A stretch of DNA of 64,000 bases from an uncultured Lentibacter sp. (GTDB lineage: Bacteria; Pseudomonadota; Alphaproteobacteria; Rhodobacterales; Rhodobacteraceae), in NCBI RefSeq assembly GCF_937123735.1, contig NZ_CAKZKL010000028.1, positions 1-64,000 on the forward strand, given 5' to 3'. Below, piece after piece: positions 1-8,248 of the stretch (position 1 is its first letter; every line of letters starts with the position of its first letter). The position numbers were made by a program, and so were the translations under genes. The notes below the pieces were generated by a model. It saw nothing but the letters and a program-made list of their open reading frames with translations, did no database searches and was not told the origin of the DNA.

Positions 1-90
1 TGGCTTTTGTCGCCGATGCTGGCCGCCGGCGCGATGGCGCTGAGCTCGGTCTTTGTGGTGAGCAATGCGCTGAGGCTGAGGCGGGCCTAG
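1..90 (+). CDS. Heavy-metal (probably copper) P-type ATPase, C-terminal end only
   Basis: The window opens inside this gene. Only the last 29 codons and a TAG stop are visible, in frame from base 1. The peptide contains SPMLAAGAMALSSV followed by SNALRLRR, which is the last transmembrane helix of P1B-type ATPases that pump copper or other soft metals out of the cytoplasm. The helix end and the basic tail are typical of CopA. Metal specificity cannot be read from this fragment. The stop overlaps by 3 bases the stop of the convergent NTF2-like gene. Family assignment is strong; copper is inference. Confidence 0.65.
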   Translation, partial: WLLSPMLAAGAMALSSVFVVSNALRLRRA

Positions 91-452
91 AGCGGCGCTT
101 GTGGCGCTTGTGTGGCGCGATGGCAGGCGGCGGCGCGATGAACCTTTCCAGCCGCGTCAAAATAGAGCACTTCAGAGGCAAGAACGCCACGATGGTTCAG
201 ATAGGAAATGATCATCATGTTGTGGCCTTCAAACACGTCCTGAACCGAGAATTCCAGCTCTGGCTGGCGCGCAAGGGCTGCGCTCCAATAGGCTCGGAGG
301 GCTTCTTTTCCATGGAGTTCTCCTGCGCCGGTGAGGGATTTGGCTTTGAGGGAATGAAAGACGATATCATCACGGTAGTGGGACATGATCGCGTCAAGAT
401 CATGCGTGTTCCATCCATCCGCCCATGACTGTGCAAATGCTCTATGGTCCAT
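87..452 (-). CDS. NTF2-like / SnoaL-like protein
   Basis: A 121-residue protein with the SnoaL-like pattern: N-terminal helix FAQSWADGWNTHDLDAIMSHY, then a beta-rich cone (DIVFHS, LEFSVQDVF, MMIISYLNHRG, ASEVLYFDAAGKV). This fold binds small hydrophobic ligands or acts as an isomerase/hydrolase; no catalytic set can be assigned, so the substrate is unknown. The ATG at 452 has an AAGGA Shine-Dalgarno 7 bases upstream. The length is normal for the family. It is convergent with the ATPase and faces away from the decayed DUF1272 gene. Confidence 0.7.
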   Translation of the reverse strand: MDHRAFAQSWADGWNTHDLDAIMSHYRDDIVFHSLKAKSLTGAGELHGKEALRAYWSAALARQPELEFSVQDVFEGHNMMIISYLNHRGVLASEVLYFDAAGKVHRAAACHRATQAPQAPL

Positions 453-506
453 TCTTATTCCTTGTTGGCAATCGGCTTAACTGCGCGTGGCCTCATTCTG
501 AGGTAG

Positions 507-848
507 TTAAACTCTCGGATCAAGAAAACGTCGTCGACGCTCTGAGAGTGGCAGGCCTTTCAGTTTCAGACTGAGGTGTTCAACTTCGTGATACGTCCAT
601 TTGGAATGCTTGCGCGTGGTGCTGGCAGAGTGATGCTCCAGGCCGAGAGCAAGACCTTCCCGATAAGCTTTTTGCGGGCGGATCGGGCGGGTTTAGAAGC
701 CGCCTCCGCAGGTCGGACAGACATTGTGCAGCACCTTTTCCACACCGTCGGCGCAATAGGTGCCCTCGTAGCTGCAGATACGCGCGTCGGTGGCTTCGGG
801 AGGCAGGCCTGTGTCACACCGTTTGCAGTTTGGCCGCAATTTCAGCGT
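507..848 (-). pseudogene. Decayed DUF1272-family gene
   Basis: The minus strand keeps one reading frame of 114 codons that matches the DUF1272 family, a small cysteine-rich zinc protein. It has LRPNCKRCD, LPPEATDARICSYEG, CADGVEKVLHNVCPTCGGGF, then a TAA stop at 693-695, and then an in-frame continuation RPIRPQKAYREGL and HHSASTTRKHSKW that resembles the rest of the family. Where a start ATG is expected (before LKLRPNC) there is ACG at 846-848, still preceded by GAGG. Two metal-type cysteines look replaced by glycine (SYEG, ADGV). Start, ligands and full length are therefore all damaged. A 51-residue product from the TTG or CTG just inside is possible. It lies 16 bases beyond the MORN gene stop. 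Confidence 0.7.
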
Positions 849-864
849 TCTTTACGTGCCTCGT

Positions 865-2322
865 CTACTGGTCAGCGGTTTGCGCAGGCACTTGTGGCTC
901 TGGAGCAGCAGAGGCAGGGCTTGCGGTGTTTGCCAATACGCCGTTGGTCCACTCGCCTGTCTCGGAGCCGCCGGAGGCATAGGTTATGGTGCCAAGGCCC
1001 TGGCGTTTGCCGCGCCGGAAGCCGCCTTCATAGACATCGCCATTGGCATAGGTGGCGCGGCCCTGTCCTGAAATTTCGCCTTGTTCCCAGTCGCCTTCAT
1101 AGATGAAGCCGTCGGCCATGGTGATCTTGCCTGTGCCGTGGCGCTGGCCGGCCAAGAAATTGCCCTCATAGACCGTGCCATCAGGATAGCTGGCCTTGCC
1201 TTGCCCTTCGCGACGGCCCTCGGACCAATTGCCCTCGTAGCGGTAGCCATCGGCATAGGTCATGATGCCGAACCCATGGTTCTTGGCGCTTTTGAAGCTG
1301 CCCTCATAGACCACCCCATTGGCGTAGGTGGCTGTGCCTGTGCCTTCGATCACACCGCCCGTCCAGCTGCCTTCATAGGTCGCACCGTCGGCGTAGGTTA
1401 TCTTGCCCTGGCCATCTGGCTGATCGGCCCGGAAGAGCCCGGTATAAACCGCCCCGTCCGGATAGGTGACGCTGCCTTGCCCCTCTATGCGCCCGTCCAT
1501 CCAGGCACCGGTGTAAACATAGCCGTCTGCCCCCGTGAAGCGCCCTTGGCCGTGGCGTTTGTCACCGGCGAACTGCCCTTCATAGACATCGCCATTGGCA
1601 TAGATGACTCGCCCCTCACCCTCGCGGCGCCCCTGCACGAGGCTGCCTTCAAAGACATCGCCATTGGCTTGGGTGAGCTTGCCGGTGCCACCGATTTGGC
1701 CGGCGCTCCAGGTGCCTTCATAGATCAGCCCGTCAGGCATTGTCAGGCGGCCCTGTCCTTGGCGCGCGCCCGCGGCGACATCGCCGATATAGATGGCACC
1801 ATCCGGGTAGGTGATGTGGGCACTGCCCTCCTTGAGTCCACCCACCCATGTGCCATCATAAATATAGCCATTGGGCGCAGTGAGCAGCCCTTTACCGTGG
1901 TGCTGGGCGTTGAGAAACGCCCCTTCATAGCGCAGCCCATTGGCATATTGCGCCACGCCCTGACCGGCGATCTTGCCGTCAGACCAGCCGCCTTCATAGC
2001 TGCCCCCATCGGCAAAAATAATCCGCCCCACGCCCTGCGGCTTGCCCTTTTCAAATTCGCCCTCATAGACCGATCCATCCGGAAAACGCGCCACGCCGCG
2101 CCCCTTGATCTCTCCGTTGACCCATTCGCCCGAGTATTCATAGCCGTTGGGCAGCCGATAGGTGCCCGTGCCATGCTGCAACCCGTCTTTGAAGCTGCCC
2201 TCATAGAGGCCGCCATCATCATATTGCTTGGTGCTGGTGGGTGTTGTCTGGGCCAGAGCAGGGTGGCTCACCGCGAGCGCGGCCACGGTAGAAAGAGCCA
2301 GTCTGGTGGTGCGAAGTCTCAT
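865..2322 (-). CDS. Exported MORN-repeat protein (18 repeats)
   Basis: A 485-residue protein. Residues 1-24 form a signal peptide (MRLRTTRLAL, hydrophobic core, PALA cleavage). Residues 40-453 are 18 back-to-back 23-residue MORN repeats of the form YEGxWxxGxxxGxGxxxYxxGxx, followed by a partial repeat and a short Ala/Pro tail. MORN arrays make long beta-hairpin sheets that bind partners or, in eukaryotes, membranes; a periplasmic role is inferred only from the signal peptide. The ATG at 2322 has AAGGGA 7 bases upstream, whereas the ORF start 21 codons further up has no signal peptide. The 69-bp DNA repeats are diverged rather than identical, so this is an old array. Substrate and partner unknown. 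Confidence 0.85.
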   Translation of the reverse strand: MRLRTTRLALSTVAALAVSHPALAQTTPTSTKQYDDGGLYEGSFKDGLQHGTGTYRLPNGYEYSGEWVNGEIKGRGVARFPDGSVYEGEFEKGKPQGVGRIIFADGGSYEGGWSDGKIAGQGVAQYANGLRYEGAFLNAQHHGKGLLTAPNGYIYDGTWVGGLKEGSAHITYPDGAIYIGDVAAGARQGQGRLTMPDGLIYEGTWSAGQIGGTGKLTQANGDVFEGSLVQGRREGEGRVIYANGDVYEGQFAGDKRHGQGRFTGADGYVYTGAWMDGRIEGQGSVTYPDGAVYTGLFRADQPDGQGKITYADGATYEGSWTGGVIEGTGTATYANGVVYEGSFKSAKNHGFGIMTYADGYRYEGNWSEGRREGQGKASYPDGTVYEGNFLAGQRHGTGKITMADGFIYEGDWEQGEISGQGRATYANGDVYEGGFRRGKRQGLGTITYASGGSETGEWTNGVLANTASPASAAPEPQVPAQTADQ

Positions 2323-2452
2323 GGGGTGTCCCTTCTCTTCTCCGGCTGTTTGGCCAAAGGTAAGCGAGCCTGCGTCTTTGGGCAACGGGTTCTTCTTTCC
2401 CTTGGCGGAGTTTATGCTAAATCAGCTGAGAACGGCGGGCAAGGAGCGCAAG

Positions 2453-4111
2453 ATGGCCAGAAGTTTTCGCATAATGTTGGGGCAGTTAAACCCTGTTGTG
2501 GGCGATATTGCGGGCAATATCGCCAAAGCGCGCAAGGCCTTCGAGGCCGCGCGCGCAGCCGAGGTCGATATGCTGGCGCTGCCGGAGATGTTTGTCACCG
2601 GATACAACGCGCAAGACCTTGTGAGGAAACCCGTTTTTCACCAAGCGGCGATTGCGGCGATCGAGGCGCTGGCGCTTGAGTGTGCCGATGGGCCGGCGCT
2701 GGGCATCGGCGCGCCGGCGCTGGAGGGCGCGGCCTTTCACAACGCCTATTATGTGTTGCAAGGCGGCCATGTGAGCGCGCGGGTCTTCAAGCATCACCTG
2801 CCAAATGAAACCGTCTTTGACGAGCGGCGCATCTTTGATCACGGCCCGATGAGCGGGCCTTATACAGTCAATGGCGTGCGCATCGGCAGCCCGATTTGTG
2901 AAGATGCCTGGCATGAGGATGTCTGCGAAATGCTTCAGGAAAGCGGGGCCGAAATCCTGCTGGTGCCCAATGGCAGCCCCTATTACCGCGGCAAACATGA
3001 GACACGGCTCAACCATATGGTTGCGCGTGTTGTCGAGACAGGGCTGCCGCTTGTCTATCTCAACATGGTGGGGGGACAGGATGACCAGGTGTTTGATGGT
3101 GGCTCTTTTGCGCTCAATCCACATGGCGCGCTGGCGCATCAGCTGCCGGTTTTTGAAGAGGAGCTGCGGGTGGTGAGCCTGCAAGACAGCGGCGAGGGCT
3201 GGAAGATCGTCCAAGGCGAGATGGCCAAGCTGCCCGACACTTGGGAGCAAGATTACCGCTGCATGGTGGAAGCGCTGCGTGATTATCTGGGCAAGACAGG
3301 TTTCAAGAAGGTGCTGCTGGGGCTTTCCGGCGGGGTCGACTCCGCGATTGTCGCCACCATTGCTGTCGATGCACTGGGAGCGGACAACGTGCGCTGTGTG
3401 ATGCTGCCGTCCGAATATACCTCGCAGGCCTCGCTTGATGATGCCAAAGATATCGCCATACGGCTTGGATGCCGCTATGAGGCAGTCCCGATCACGGCAG
3501 GGCGCGAGGCGGTCACGGCAACGCTGGCGCCGCTGTTTGAGGGCCGCGCCCCTGATGTCACCGAAGAGAACATCCAGTCACGCCTGCGCGGGCTGCTGTT
3601 GATGGCCATGTCCAACAAGTTTGGCGAAATGCTGCTGACCACCGGCAACAAAAGCGAGGTTGCCGTGGGCTATGCCACGATCTACGGCGATATGGCGGGC
3701 GGCTACAATCCGATCAAGGATCTTTACAAAACCCGCGTTTTTGAGCAGTGCCGCTGGCGCAACGCCAATCACCGCGCTTGGATGCAGGGTCCGCAAGGCG
3801 CGGTGATCCCGACGGCCATCATTGACAAACCCCCCTCCGCCGAGCTGCGCCCTGACCAGAAAGATGAAGACAGCCTGCCCCCCTATGAGGTGCTGGACGA
3901 CATTCTGGAGCGGTTGGTGGACAAGGATCAGTCGGTGGCAGAGTGCGTTGAGGCGGGCCATGACCGCGCCACTGTGAAGCGGATTGAACATCTGATTTAT
4001 ATCAGCGAATACAAGCGCTTTCAGGCGGCTCCGGGCACAAGACTGACGCAACACGCCTTTTGGCTGGACAGGCGCTACCCGATTGTCAACCGCTGGCGCG
4101 ATCCGGGCTGA
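2453..4111 (+). CDS. nadE: Glutamine-dependent NAD+ synthetase
   Basis: 552 residues, usual size for the two-domain enzyme. It converts deamido-NAD+ to NAD+ with ATP and ammonia, the last step of NAD synthesis, in the cytoplasm. Residues 1-270 are a nitrilase-fold glutaminase with the triad Glu45 (LPEMF), Lys113 (FKHHLPN) and Cys149 (SPICEDAW). The C-terminal synthetase has the ATP PP-loop SGGVDSA near residue 293 and TTGNKSE with GDMAGGYNPIKD. The ATG at 2453 has AAGGAG 6 bases upstream; in-frame starts further up lack such a site. Another NAD gene, nadD, lies at 22.8 kb. It ends 3 bases from the convergent DCC gene. Confidence 0.95.
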   Translation: MARSFRIMLGQLNPVVGDIAGNIAKARKAFEAARAAEVDMLALPEMFVTGYNAQDLVRKPVFHQAAIAAIEALALECADGPALGIGAPALEGAAFHNAYYVLQGGHVSARVFKHHLPNETVFDERRIFDHGPMSGPYTVNGVRIGSPICEDAWHEDVCEMLQESGAEILLVPNGSPYYRGKHETRLNHMVARVVETGLPLVYLNMVGGQDDQVFDGGSFALNPHGALAHQLPVFEEELRVVSLQDSGEGWKIVQGEMAKLPDTWEQDYRCMVEALRDYLGKTGFKKVLLGLSGGVDSAIVATIAVDALGADNVRCVMLPSEYTSQASLDDAKDIAIRLGCRYEAVPITAGREAVTATLAPLFEGRAPDVTEENIQSRLRGLLLMAMSNKFGEMLLTTGNKSEVAVGYATIYGDMAGGYNPIKDLYKTRVFEQCRWRNANHRAWMQGPQGAVIPTAIIDKPPSAELRPDQKDEDSLPPYEVLDDILERLVDKDQSVAECVEAGHDRATVKRIEHLIYISEYKRFQAAPGTRLTQHAFWLDRRYPIVNRWRDPG

Positions 4112-4114
4112 GGC

Positions 4115-4501
4115 TCACTGGCGGCGCAGCCTTGTCACCAAGCGCGCAAGGGTTGGGCGCAAGGGCAGAAAGCCGCGATAAGCCCGTTCAAGAAACGGGG
4201 TCACGCCCGGCATAGCGGCGAGCCGGGCGGCCCAGCGCCAGCGCGGCAGCTGCGCCCAAATGGCCGCAAACCCGCGTGCCCCCGAAACCAAGGCCCCATC
4301 CGCCGCGCGCACATGAAACCGGCCCAGAGCCGCTTCGCGCGTGAGGCCCTCGCCCAAATCACTCTCCACCGAGGCATCGAGAAAGCGCAACCTGTCAGCG
4401 CCCTCTTGGCGTTTGTAGTGCGCAATTTCCAGCGCACAAAGGGCGCAGGACCCGTCATAATACACGGTGAGCTTTGCAGCTGAGGTATCTGTCTTTTCCA
4501 T
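4115..4501 (-). CDS. DCC-family (DUF393) thiol-disulfide oxidoreductase-like protein
   Basis: 128 residues. The N-terminus carries the family motif YYDGSCALC (residues 14-22), a CxxC pair in a thioredoxin-like setting, followed by the helix-rich body typical of DCC proteins (AALGRFHVRAADG, GFAAIWAQLPRW). The family is presumed redox-active, but the reaction has not been established for this clade. No signal peptide or clear membrane segment is present. It is convergent with nadE (3-base gap). Upstream lies a block of hairpins separating it from the metallo-beta-lactamase gene on the same strand, so it is probably not in that operon. Confidence 0.85.
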   Translation of the reverse strand: MEKTDTSAAKLTVYYDGSCALCALEIAHYKRQEGADRLRFLDASVESDLGEGLTREAALGRFHVRAADGALVSGARGFAAIWAQLPRWRWAARLAAMPGVTPFLERAYRGFLPLRPTLARLVTRLRRQ

Positions 4502-4551
4502 AGTTTGGTTACGGCCCGCAAAGCACAGCAGCTCAAAAAAGCCTCAAGCCG

Positions 4552-4689
4552 CTTCTTCTGGTCAAAAATACCTTGGGGGAGGTTTCAAAAGCCCGAGGCT
4601 TTTGAAACCAGGGGGCAAAGCCCCCACTTGAAAGGGGGGTCTGGGGGCTTTGCCCCCAGCGGGTCGGATTTTCGCGCAGCGAAAATTCG
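4552..4689. repeat. Cluster of four short palindromes plus dispersed tail motif
   Basis: This intergenic block holds the dispersed tail motif on the minus strand (4552-4572, read as GGTATTTTTGACCAGAAGAAG with the last base off), then four near-perfect hairpins: 4581-4609 (13-bp arms, loop CGA), 4611-4625 (GGGGGC/GCCCCC), 4641-4659 (CTGGGGGC/GCCCCCAG) and 4668-4686 (ATTTTCGC/GCGAAAAT). It lies between two minus-strand genes and may end transcription of the metallo-beta-lactamase gene, though only weak T-runs follow. Similar tail-plus-hairpin blocks are at 14.1 and 27.7 kb. Confidence 0.7.
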
Positions 4690-4697
4690 AAACCAGA

Positions 4698-5627
4698 TCA
4701 CCCCATCAAAAGCTGATAGCTCGCGGCCACATAGTGAAAGCCTTCGCCGCGGGCCTCGACATAGCCGAGGGCCGGGAAGGGCATGTGATAGCCGATGAAA
4801 GGGATTTTATCAGCTGCCATCATGCCCAGCATCTTGCGGCGGGTTCGGGCGGCCATGTCCTTGTCGCGGTCAAACTTCACTTCCCAGTCGGGATAGGCGA
4901 GCGACCAGACATAGTGGTTGGCAAAATCCGCCCCGAGCACAAGCTGTGCGCCCTCGCTTTCCAGCCGATAGGCCATGTGGCCCGGCGTGTGGCCAAAGGC
5001 GGCCATGGCGGTGATGCCTGAGGTGACTGTGCCGCCGTCGTTGAGCATGGTCATCTTGTCGGCCAGCGGGCGCACGTTGTTCTTGAAGCCTTCGTTTTCG
5101 GTCGTGTCCCAGGCGTTGAATTCGGCGGCACCCGTGACGTAATCGGCATTGGCAAAGGTTGGCCTGCCGCCGTTCATCAGCCCGCCGATGTGATCGCCGT
5201 GCATGTGGGTGAGCACCACCGTGTCGATGTCTTCCGCTGCATAGCCCGCAGCGGCCAGTGCGCCGGTGATGCCGCTTGCGTTCAGGCCCGTGTCAAACAG
5301 CACGAGCTTTCTGCCGGTGTTCACCACCGTGGGCGTGAAGAAAAACTGCGCCTTGTCGGTGGGAATGTTGGCGGCTTCAGACGCTTTGGCAAACTCGTCC
5401 GGCGTGGCGTTCAAGCCGAAGATGCTTTTGGGGTCGGGCACGGTGCGCGTGCCGGCGAGCAGCGAGGTGACCTCAAAGCGGCCAAGCTTCACACGGTTGA
5501 ACGTGGCGGTGGCTGCGCCCATCATTTCGGCGGCGCCAAAGGCGGGGTTGGCGCTGGCCGCGGCGAGGGGCAGAGCGGCGGCGCCGAGCAGGGCGGCGCG
5601 GCGGGTGATATGGGGCGAAAGGGTCAT
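4698..5627 (-). CDS. Tat-exported metallo-beta-lactamase-fold hydrolase
   Basis: 309 residues. The N-terminus has a twin-arginine leader (ITRRAALLG, residues 7-15, then an alanine-rich core), suggesting folded export to the periplasm. Zinc-binding motifs of the MBL fold are intact: H141-x-H143-x-D145-H146 (THMHGDHIGG), H217 in FGHTPGH, D234 in LGADF, and a late histidine in IGYHMPFP. Such exported members include lactonase-like and quorum-quenching-like enzymes; the substrate cannot be read here. The start at 5627 has AGGATCC just upstream. Codon use resembles the neighbours. It appears to be a single-gene unit. Confidence 0.88.
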   Translation of the reverse strand: MTLSPHITRRAALLGAAALPLAAASANPAFGAAEMMGAATATFNRVKLGRFEVTSLLAGTRTVPDPKSIFGLNATPDEFAKASEAANIPTDKAQFFFTPTVVNTGRKLVLFDTGLNASGITGALAAAGYAAEDIDTVVLTHMHGDHIGGLMNGGRPTFANADYVTGAAEFNAWDTTENEGFKNNVRPLADKMTMLNDGGTVTSGITAMAAFGHTPGHMAYRLESEGAQLVLGADFANHYVWSLAYPDWEVKFDRDKDMAARTRRKMLGMMAADKIPFIGYHMPFPALGYVEARGEGFHYVAASYQLLMG

Positions 5628-5697
5628 GGCAGGATCCTCCTTAAAGCTTAAGTCTGATACGATGTGCTGCGAGGTCTGGATCCAACACCAGCTGCTT

Positions 5698-6762
5698 TCA
5701 TTTAAGGGCAGAGTTGGTGCAGGCCATAAGCTTGTGTAAATTGCTGCGCAGCGGTTGGCTGGTGTGGGTCACGGTGCGAATGAACGGCCCGAAGTGGACA
5801 TAGGCACGGGCCACATGCAGGCTGGCGCAGCGGTCCGAGGGGGGCTTCAGGGTGCCATTGGTGTCGCGGTTTTTCGGGTGGGTGTTGCTTGCGCGCTCCG
5901 TTAACATTTGCACATGAAAGCTCTGCGTGAGTTTGTTCACACCGCAAAAGGCATTGAAGCTTTGGCTCGGGCTGCCCACAAAAAGCCCCATCTCCTGTGT
6001 GCTCATCTCCGCCAGAGTGTCAGAGGCTGGCAGCCCGGCGGCTTTCCAAGCGCCTGTGCAGGGCAGGATATTGCCGCCTTTGTGCAGCACGAATTGAAAC
6101 AGGCCGATGTTCCAGCGTGACGCCTCATTGCTGTGTCGTTTGTCATAGTAGAACTTTACACCGGGGGGCTTGCTGTAGGACGCGCCGAGCAGTTTGCGTG
6201 CGCGGCTTTGGCTGAGGGAGGTATCCGGATCGCCGAGAGACTCGGTGTAGGCCAGACACCCCATCAAGGCCTGCCAGTGCCGCTCTTTGCCTTTTGCGCT
6301 GGCGGCATTGTAGCTGTTTTCAAATGCTTGCATGAGGCGCAATTCCTCGCTTCCGAGGGCCTGACTGTTGCGCAAAATGCGCTTTGCATCACGTTCGCTG
6401 GTTTGGCAAAGAGGCTGGCTGGTGAGGCTGATCGGCGTGTTGCGACGGGCCGAGGGGATGTGAAACAGCGCATCATAGCCGTCAAAAACGACCCGTCCGG
6501 TTTGCAGGTGGGCGCGGATAGCCCAGGCGATTTCCTGTGCAAAACTTGTTTTTGGTGCGCCCTGCACTCCGGCGCGGTCAAAGCGCGCGTCGCGGATGCG
6601 GGGCCGGGTGAGCTGTGGAGTCTGGCTCATCTGAGTGTCGATGCGTTTGAAAAGCCTTTCGCTGGCAAAGCTTGTCTCTGCCGCAGCACCGAGAAACAGG
6701 ATGGCCAGGCCAAAGAGCCCACCAACACGCAAGCGCGCCTTTTGCTTATGTTTCAAAACCAT
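5698..6762 (-). CDS. Exported protein of unknown function, possible lysozyme-like core
   Basis: I do not recognise this 354-residue protein. It begins with a basic n-region and a hydrophobic stretch (LFGLAILFLGAAA) with a likely cleavage after SFAS near residue 33, so it is predicted periplasmic. Residues 166-224 contain LMGCLAYTESLGDPD and, further on, NIGLFQF. A glutamate in AYTES followed by GLFQF vaguely recalls the E...GLMQ layout of lytic transglycosylases, but conserved spacing is absent and this is only a suggestion. There are several cysteines (119, 169, and C-terminal ones) that could pair. The ATG at 6762 was chosen (AAGGA close upstream); a GTG at 6777 is the alternative. Confidence 0.6.
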   Translation of the reverse strand: MVLKHKQKARLRVGGLFGLAILFLGAAAETSFASERLFKRIDTQMSQTPQLTRPRIRDARFDRAGVQGAPKTSFAQEIAWAIRAHLQTGRVVFDGYDALFHIPSARRNTPISLTSQPLCQTSERDAKRILRNSQALGSEELRLMQAFENSYNAASAKGKERHWQALMGCLAYTESLGDPDTSLSQSRARKLLGASYSKPPGVKFYYDKRHSNEASRWNIGLFQFVLHKGGNILPCTGAWKAAGLPASDTLAEMSTQEMGLFVGSPSQSFNAFCGVNKLTQSFHVQMLTERASNTHPKNRDTNGTLKPPSDRCASLHVARAYVHFGPFIRTVTHTSQPLRSNLHKLMACTNSALK

Positions 6763-6925
6763 TTTCCTTTTTAACACACGCGCTTTTGTAGCTGTTTTGA
6801 GCCTAAGCTCTGGGCAGATTCTGTCAAGTTTTGTGCCTGATGCCAGCGCGTTGGCTCATCGGGCTTGGACTGGACATTGCCTCACGGGTATGGGACACCG
6901 CGCCTGCCCATTTCGGAGAGCTTAA

Positions 6926-8248
6926 ATGACTGTCACACGCTTTGCCCCTTCGCCCACTGGATACATCCATGTTGGCAACCTGCGCACCGCGCTGATGAAT
7001 TTTCTCATCGCGCGCAAGGCCGGTGGCGCGTTTATCCTGCGGATTGACGACACGGACCCTGAGCGCTCCAAGGAAGAATATGTGGATGCGATCAAGGAAG
7101 ATCTCGAATGGCTTGGCCTCACGTGGGACCGTGTCGAACGGCAGTCCTTGCGGCTTGAGCGCTATGAGGCGGCGGCAGAAGAGCTGCGCCAGATGGGCCG
7201 TTTTTACGAGGTGTTTGAAACACCCACCGAGCTTGACCTCAAGCGCAAGAAGCAACTCAACATGGGCAACCCTCCGGTCTATGACCGTGCGGGCCTACAC
7301 CTGAGCGCGGCCGAGAAAGACGCGCTGCGCGCCGAGCGCGGCGGCTACTGGCGCTTTTTGCTCGATCAGGAGCGGATTGAATGGGCCGACGGGATCATTG
7401 GCGAGATGTCGATTGATGCGGCCTCTGTTTCGGACCCTGTGCTGATCCGTGCGGACGGGCAGGTGCTTTACACGCTCGCCAGTGTGGTGGACGACACCGA
7501 GATGGGCGTCACCCATGTGGTGCGCGGGGCTGACCATGTGACCAATACGGCCACGCAGATCCAGATCATCGAGGCCTTGGGCGGCAAAGTGCCGAGTTTT
7601 GCGCACCATTCGCTCCTCACAGGGCCGCAGGGCGAGGCGCTCTCAAAGCGGCTGGGCACGCTGGCGTTGCGCGATTTGCGCGCGCAGGGTGTCGAGCCGA
7701 TGGCGCTGTTGAGCCTGATGGCGCGCTTGGGCTCGTCAGAGCCGATGGAGCTGCGCACGGATATGGCCGAGCTGATCGAGGGGTTTGATGTTGGCCAGTT
7801 CGGCACAGCGCCGACAAAGTTTGACGTGGCCGACCTGTTCCCGCTGACGGCGAAATATCTGCACGCGCAGCCCTATGTCGCCGTGGCCGATGATATTGCC
7901 GCCTTGGGCGTGCCGGCGCAGCAGGCGGAAGCCTTCTGGAATGCGGTGCATGAAAACATCGAAACACGCAAAGATCTTGCGGGCTGGTGGACGCTGATCA
8001 CCCAAGGCGCTGTGCCTGTGATTGACCCGGAAGACGCGGAGTTTGTGGCCGAGGCCATGGCGCTTTTGCCCGAGGGTGAGCTGACAGGCGAGAGCTGGGG
8101 CGCGTGGACGGCGGCTGTAAAAGACGCCACGGGCCGCAAGGGGCGTGGGCTGTTCATGCCGCTCAGAAAGGCACTTACCGGGATGAGCCATGGGCCGGAT
8201 ATGGCGGCACTTTTGCCGCTTTTGCAGGTGATCAAGGCGCGCGGCTGA
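6926..8248 (+). CDS. gltX: Glutamyl-tRNA synthetase
   Basis: 440 residues, a bacterial class I synthetase of the shorter type. It charges tRNA-Glu in the cytoplasm. The HIGH-type signature is PSPTGYIHVGNLR (8-20) and the KMSKS-type loop is ALSKRLG near 238. The Rossmann core continues with RIDDTDPERS and HVVRGADH. Alphaproteobacteria often carry two gltX copies, so a second gene elsewhere would be expected; which tRNA this copy prefers cannot be told. The ATG at 6926 follows GGAGAGCTTAA. Its 3' end overlaps the convergent cyclotransferase gene by 17 bases. Confidence 0.95.
   Translation: MTVTRFAPSPTGYIHVGNLRTALMNFLIARKAGGAFILRIDDTDPERSKEEYVDAIKEDLEWLGLTWDRVERQSLRLERYEAAAEELRQMGRFYEVFETPTELDLKRKKQLNMGNPPVYDRAGLHLSAAEKDALRAERGGYWRFLLDQERIEWADGIIGEMSIDAASVSDPVLIRADGQVLYTLASVVDDTEMGVTHVVRGADHVTNTATQIQIIEALGGKVPSFAHHSLLTGPQGEALSKRLGTLALRDLRAQGVEPMALLSLMARLGSSEPMELRTDMAELIEGFDVGQFGTAPTKFDVADLFPLTAKYLHAQPYVAVADDIAALGVPAQQAEAFWNAVHENIETRKDLAGWWTLITQGAVPVIDPEDAEFVAEAMALLPEGELTGESWGAWTAAVKDATGRKGRGLFMPLRKALTGMSHGPDMAALLPLLQVIKARG

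Noticed and set aside
865..2322. Regular 69-base spacing as a CRISPR-like array
   Set aside because: The units are diverged, coding and contiguous, with no spacers; they encode MORN repeats.
1081..2451. Long open frame on the plus strand antisense to the MORN gene
   Set aside because: Its repeated IDxxIxIG strings are the complement of the MORN repeats, so it is a shadow.
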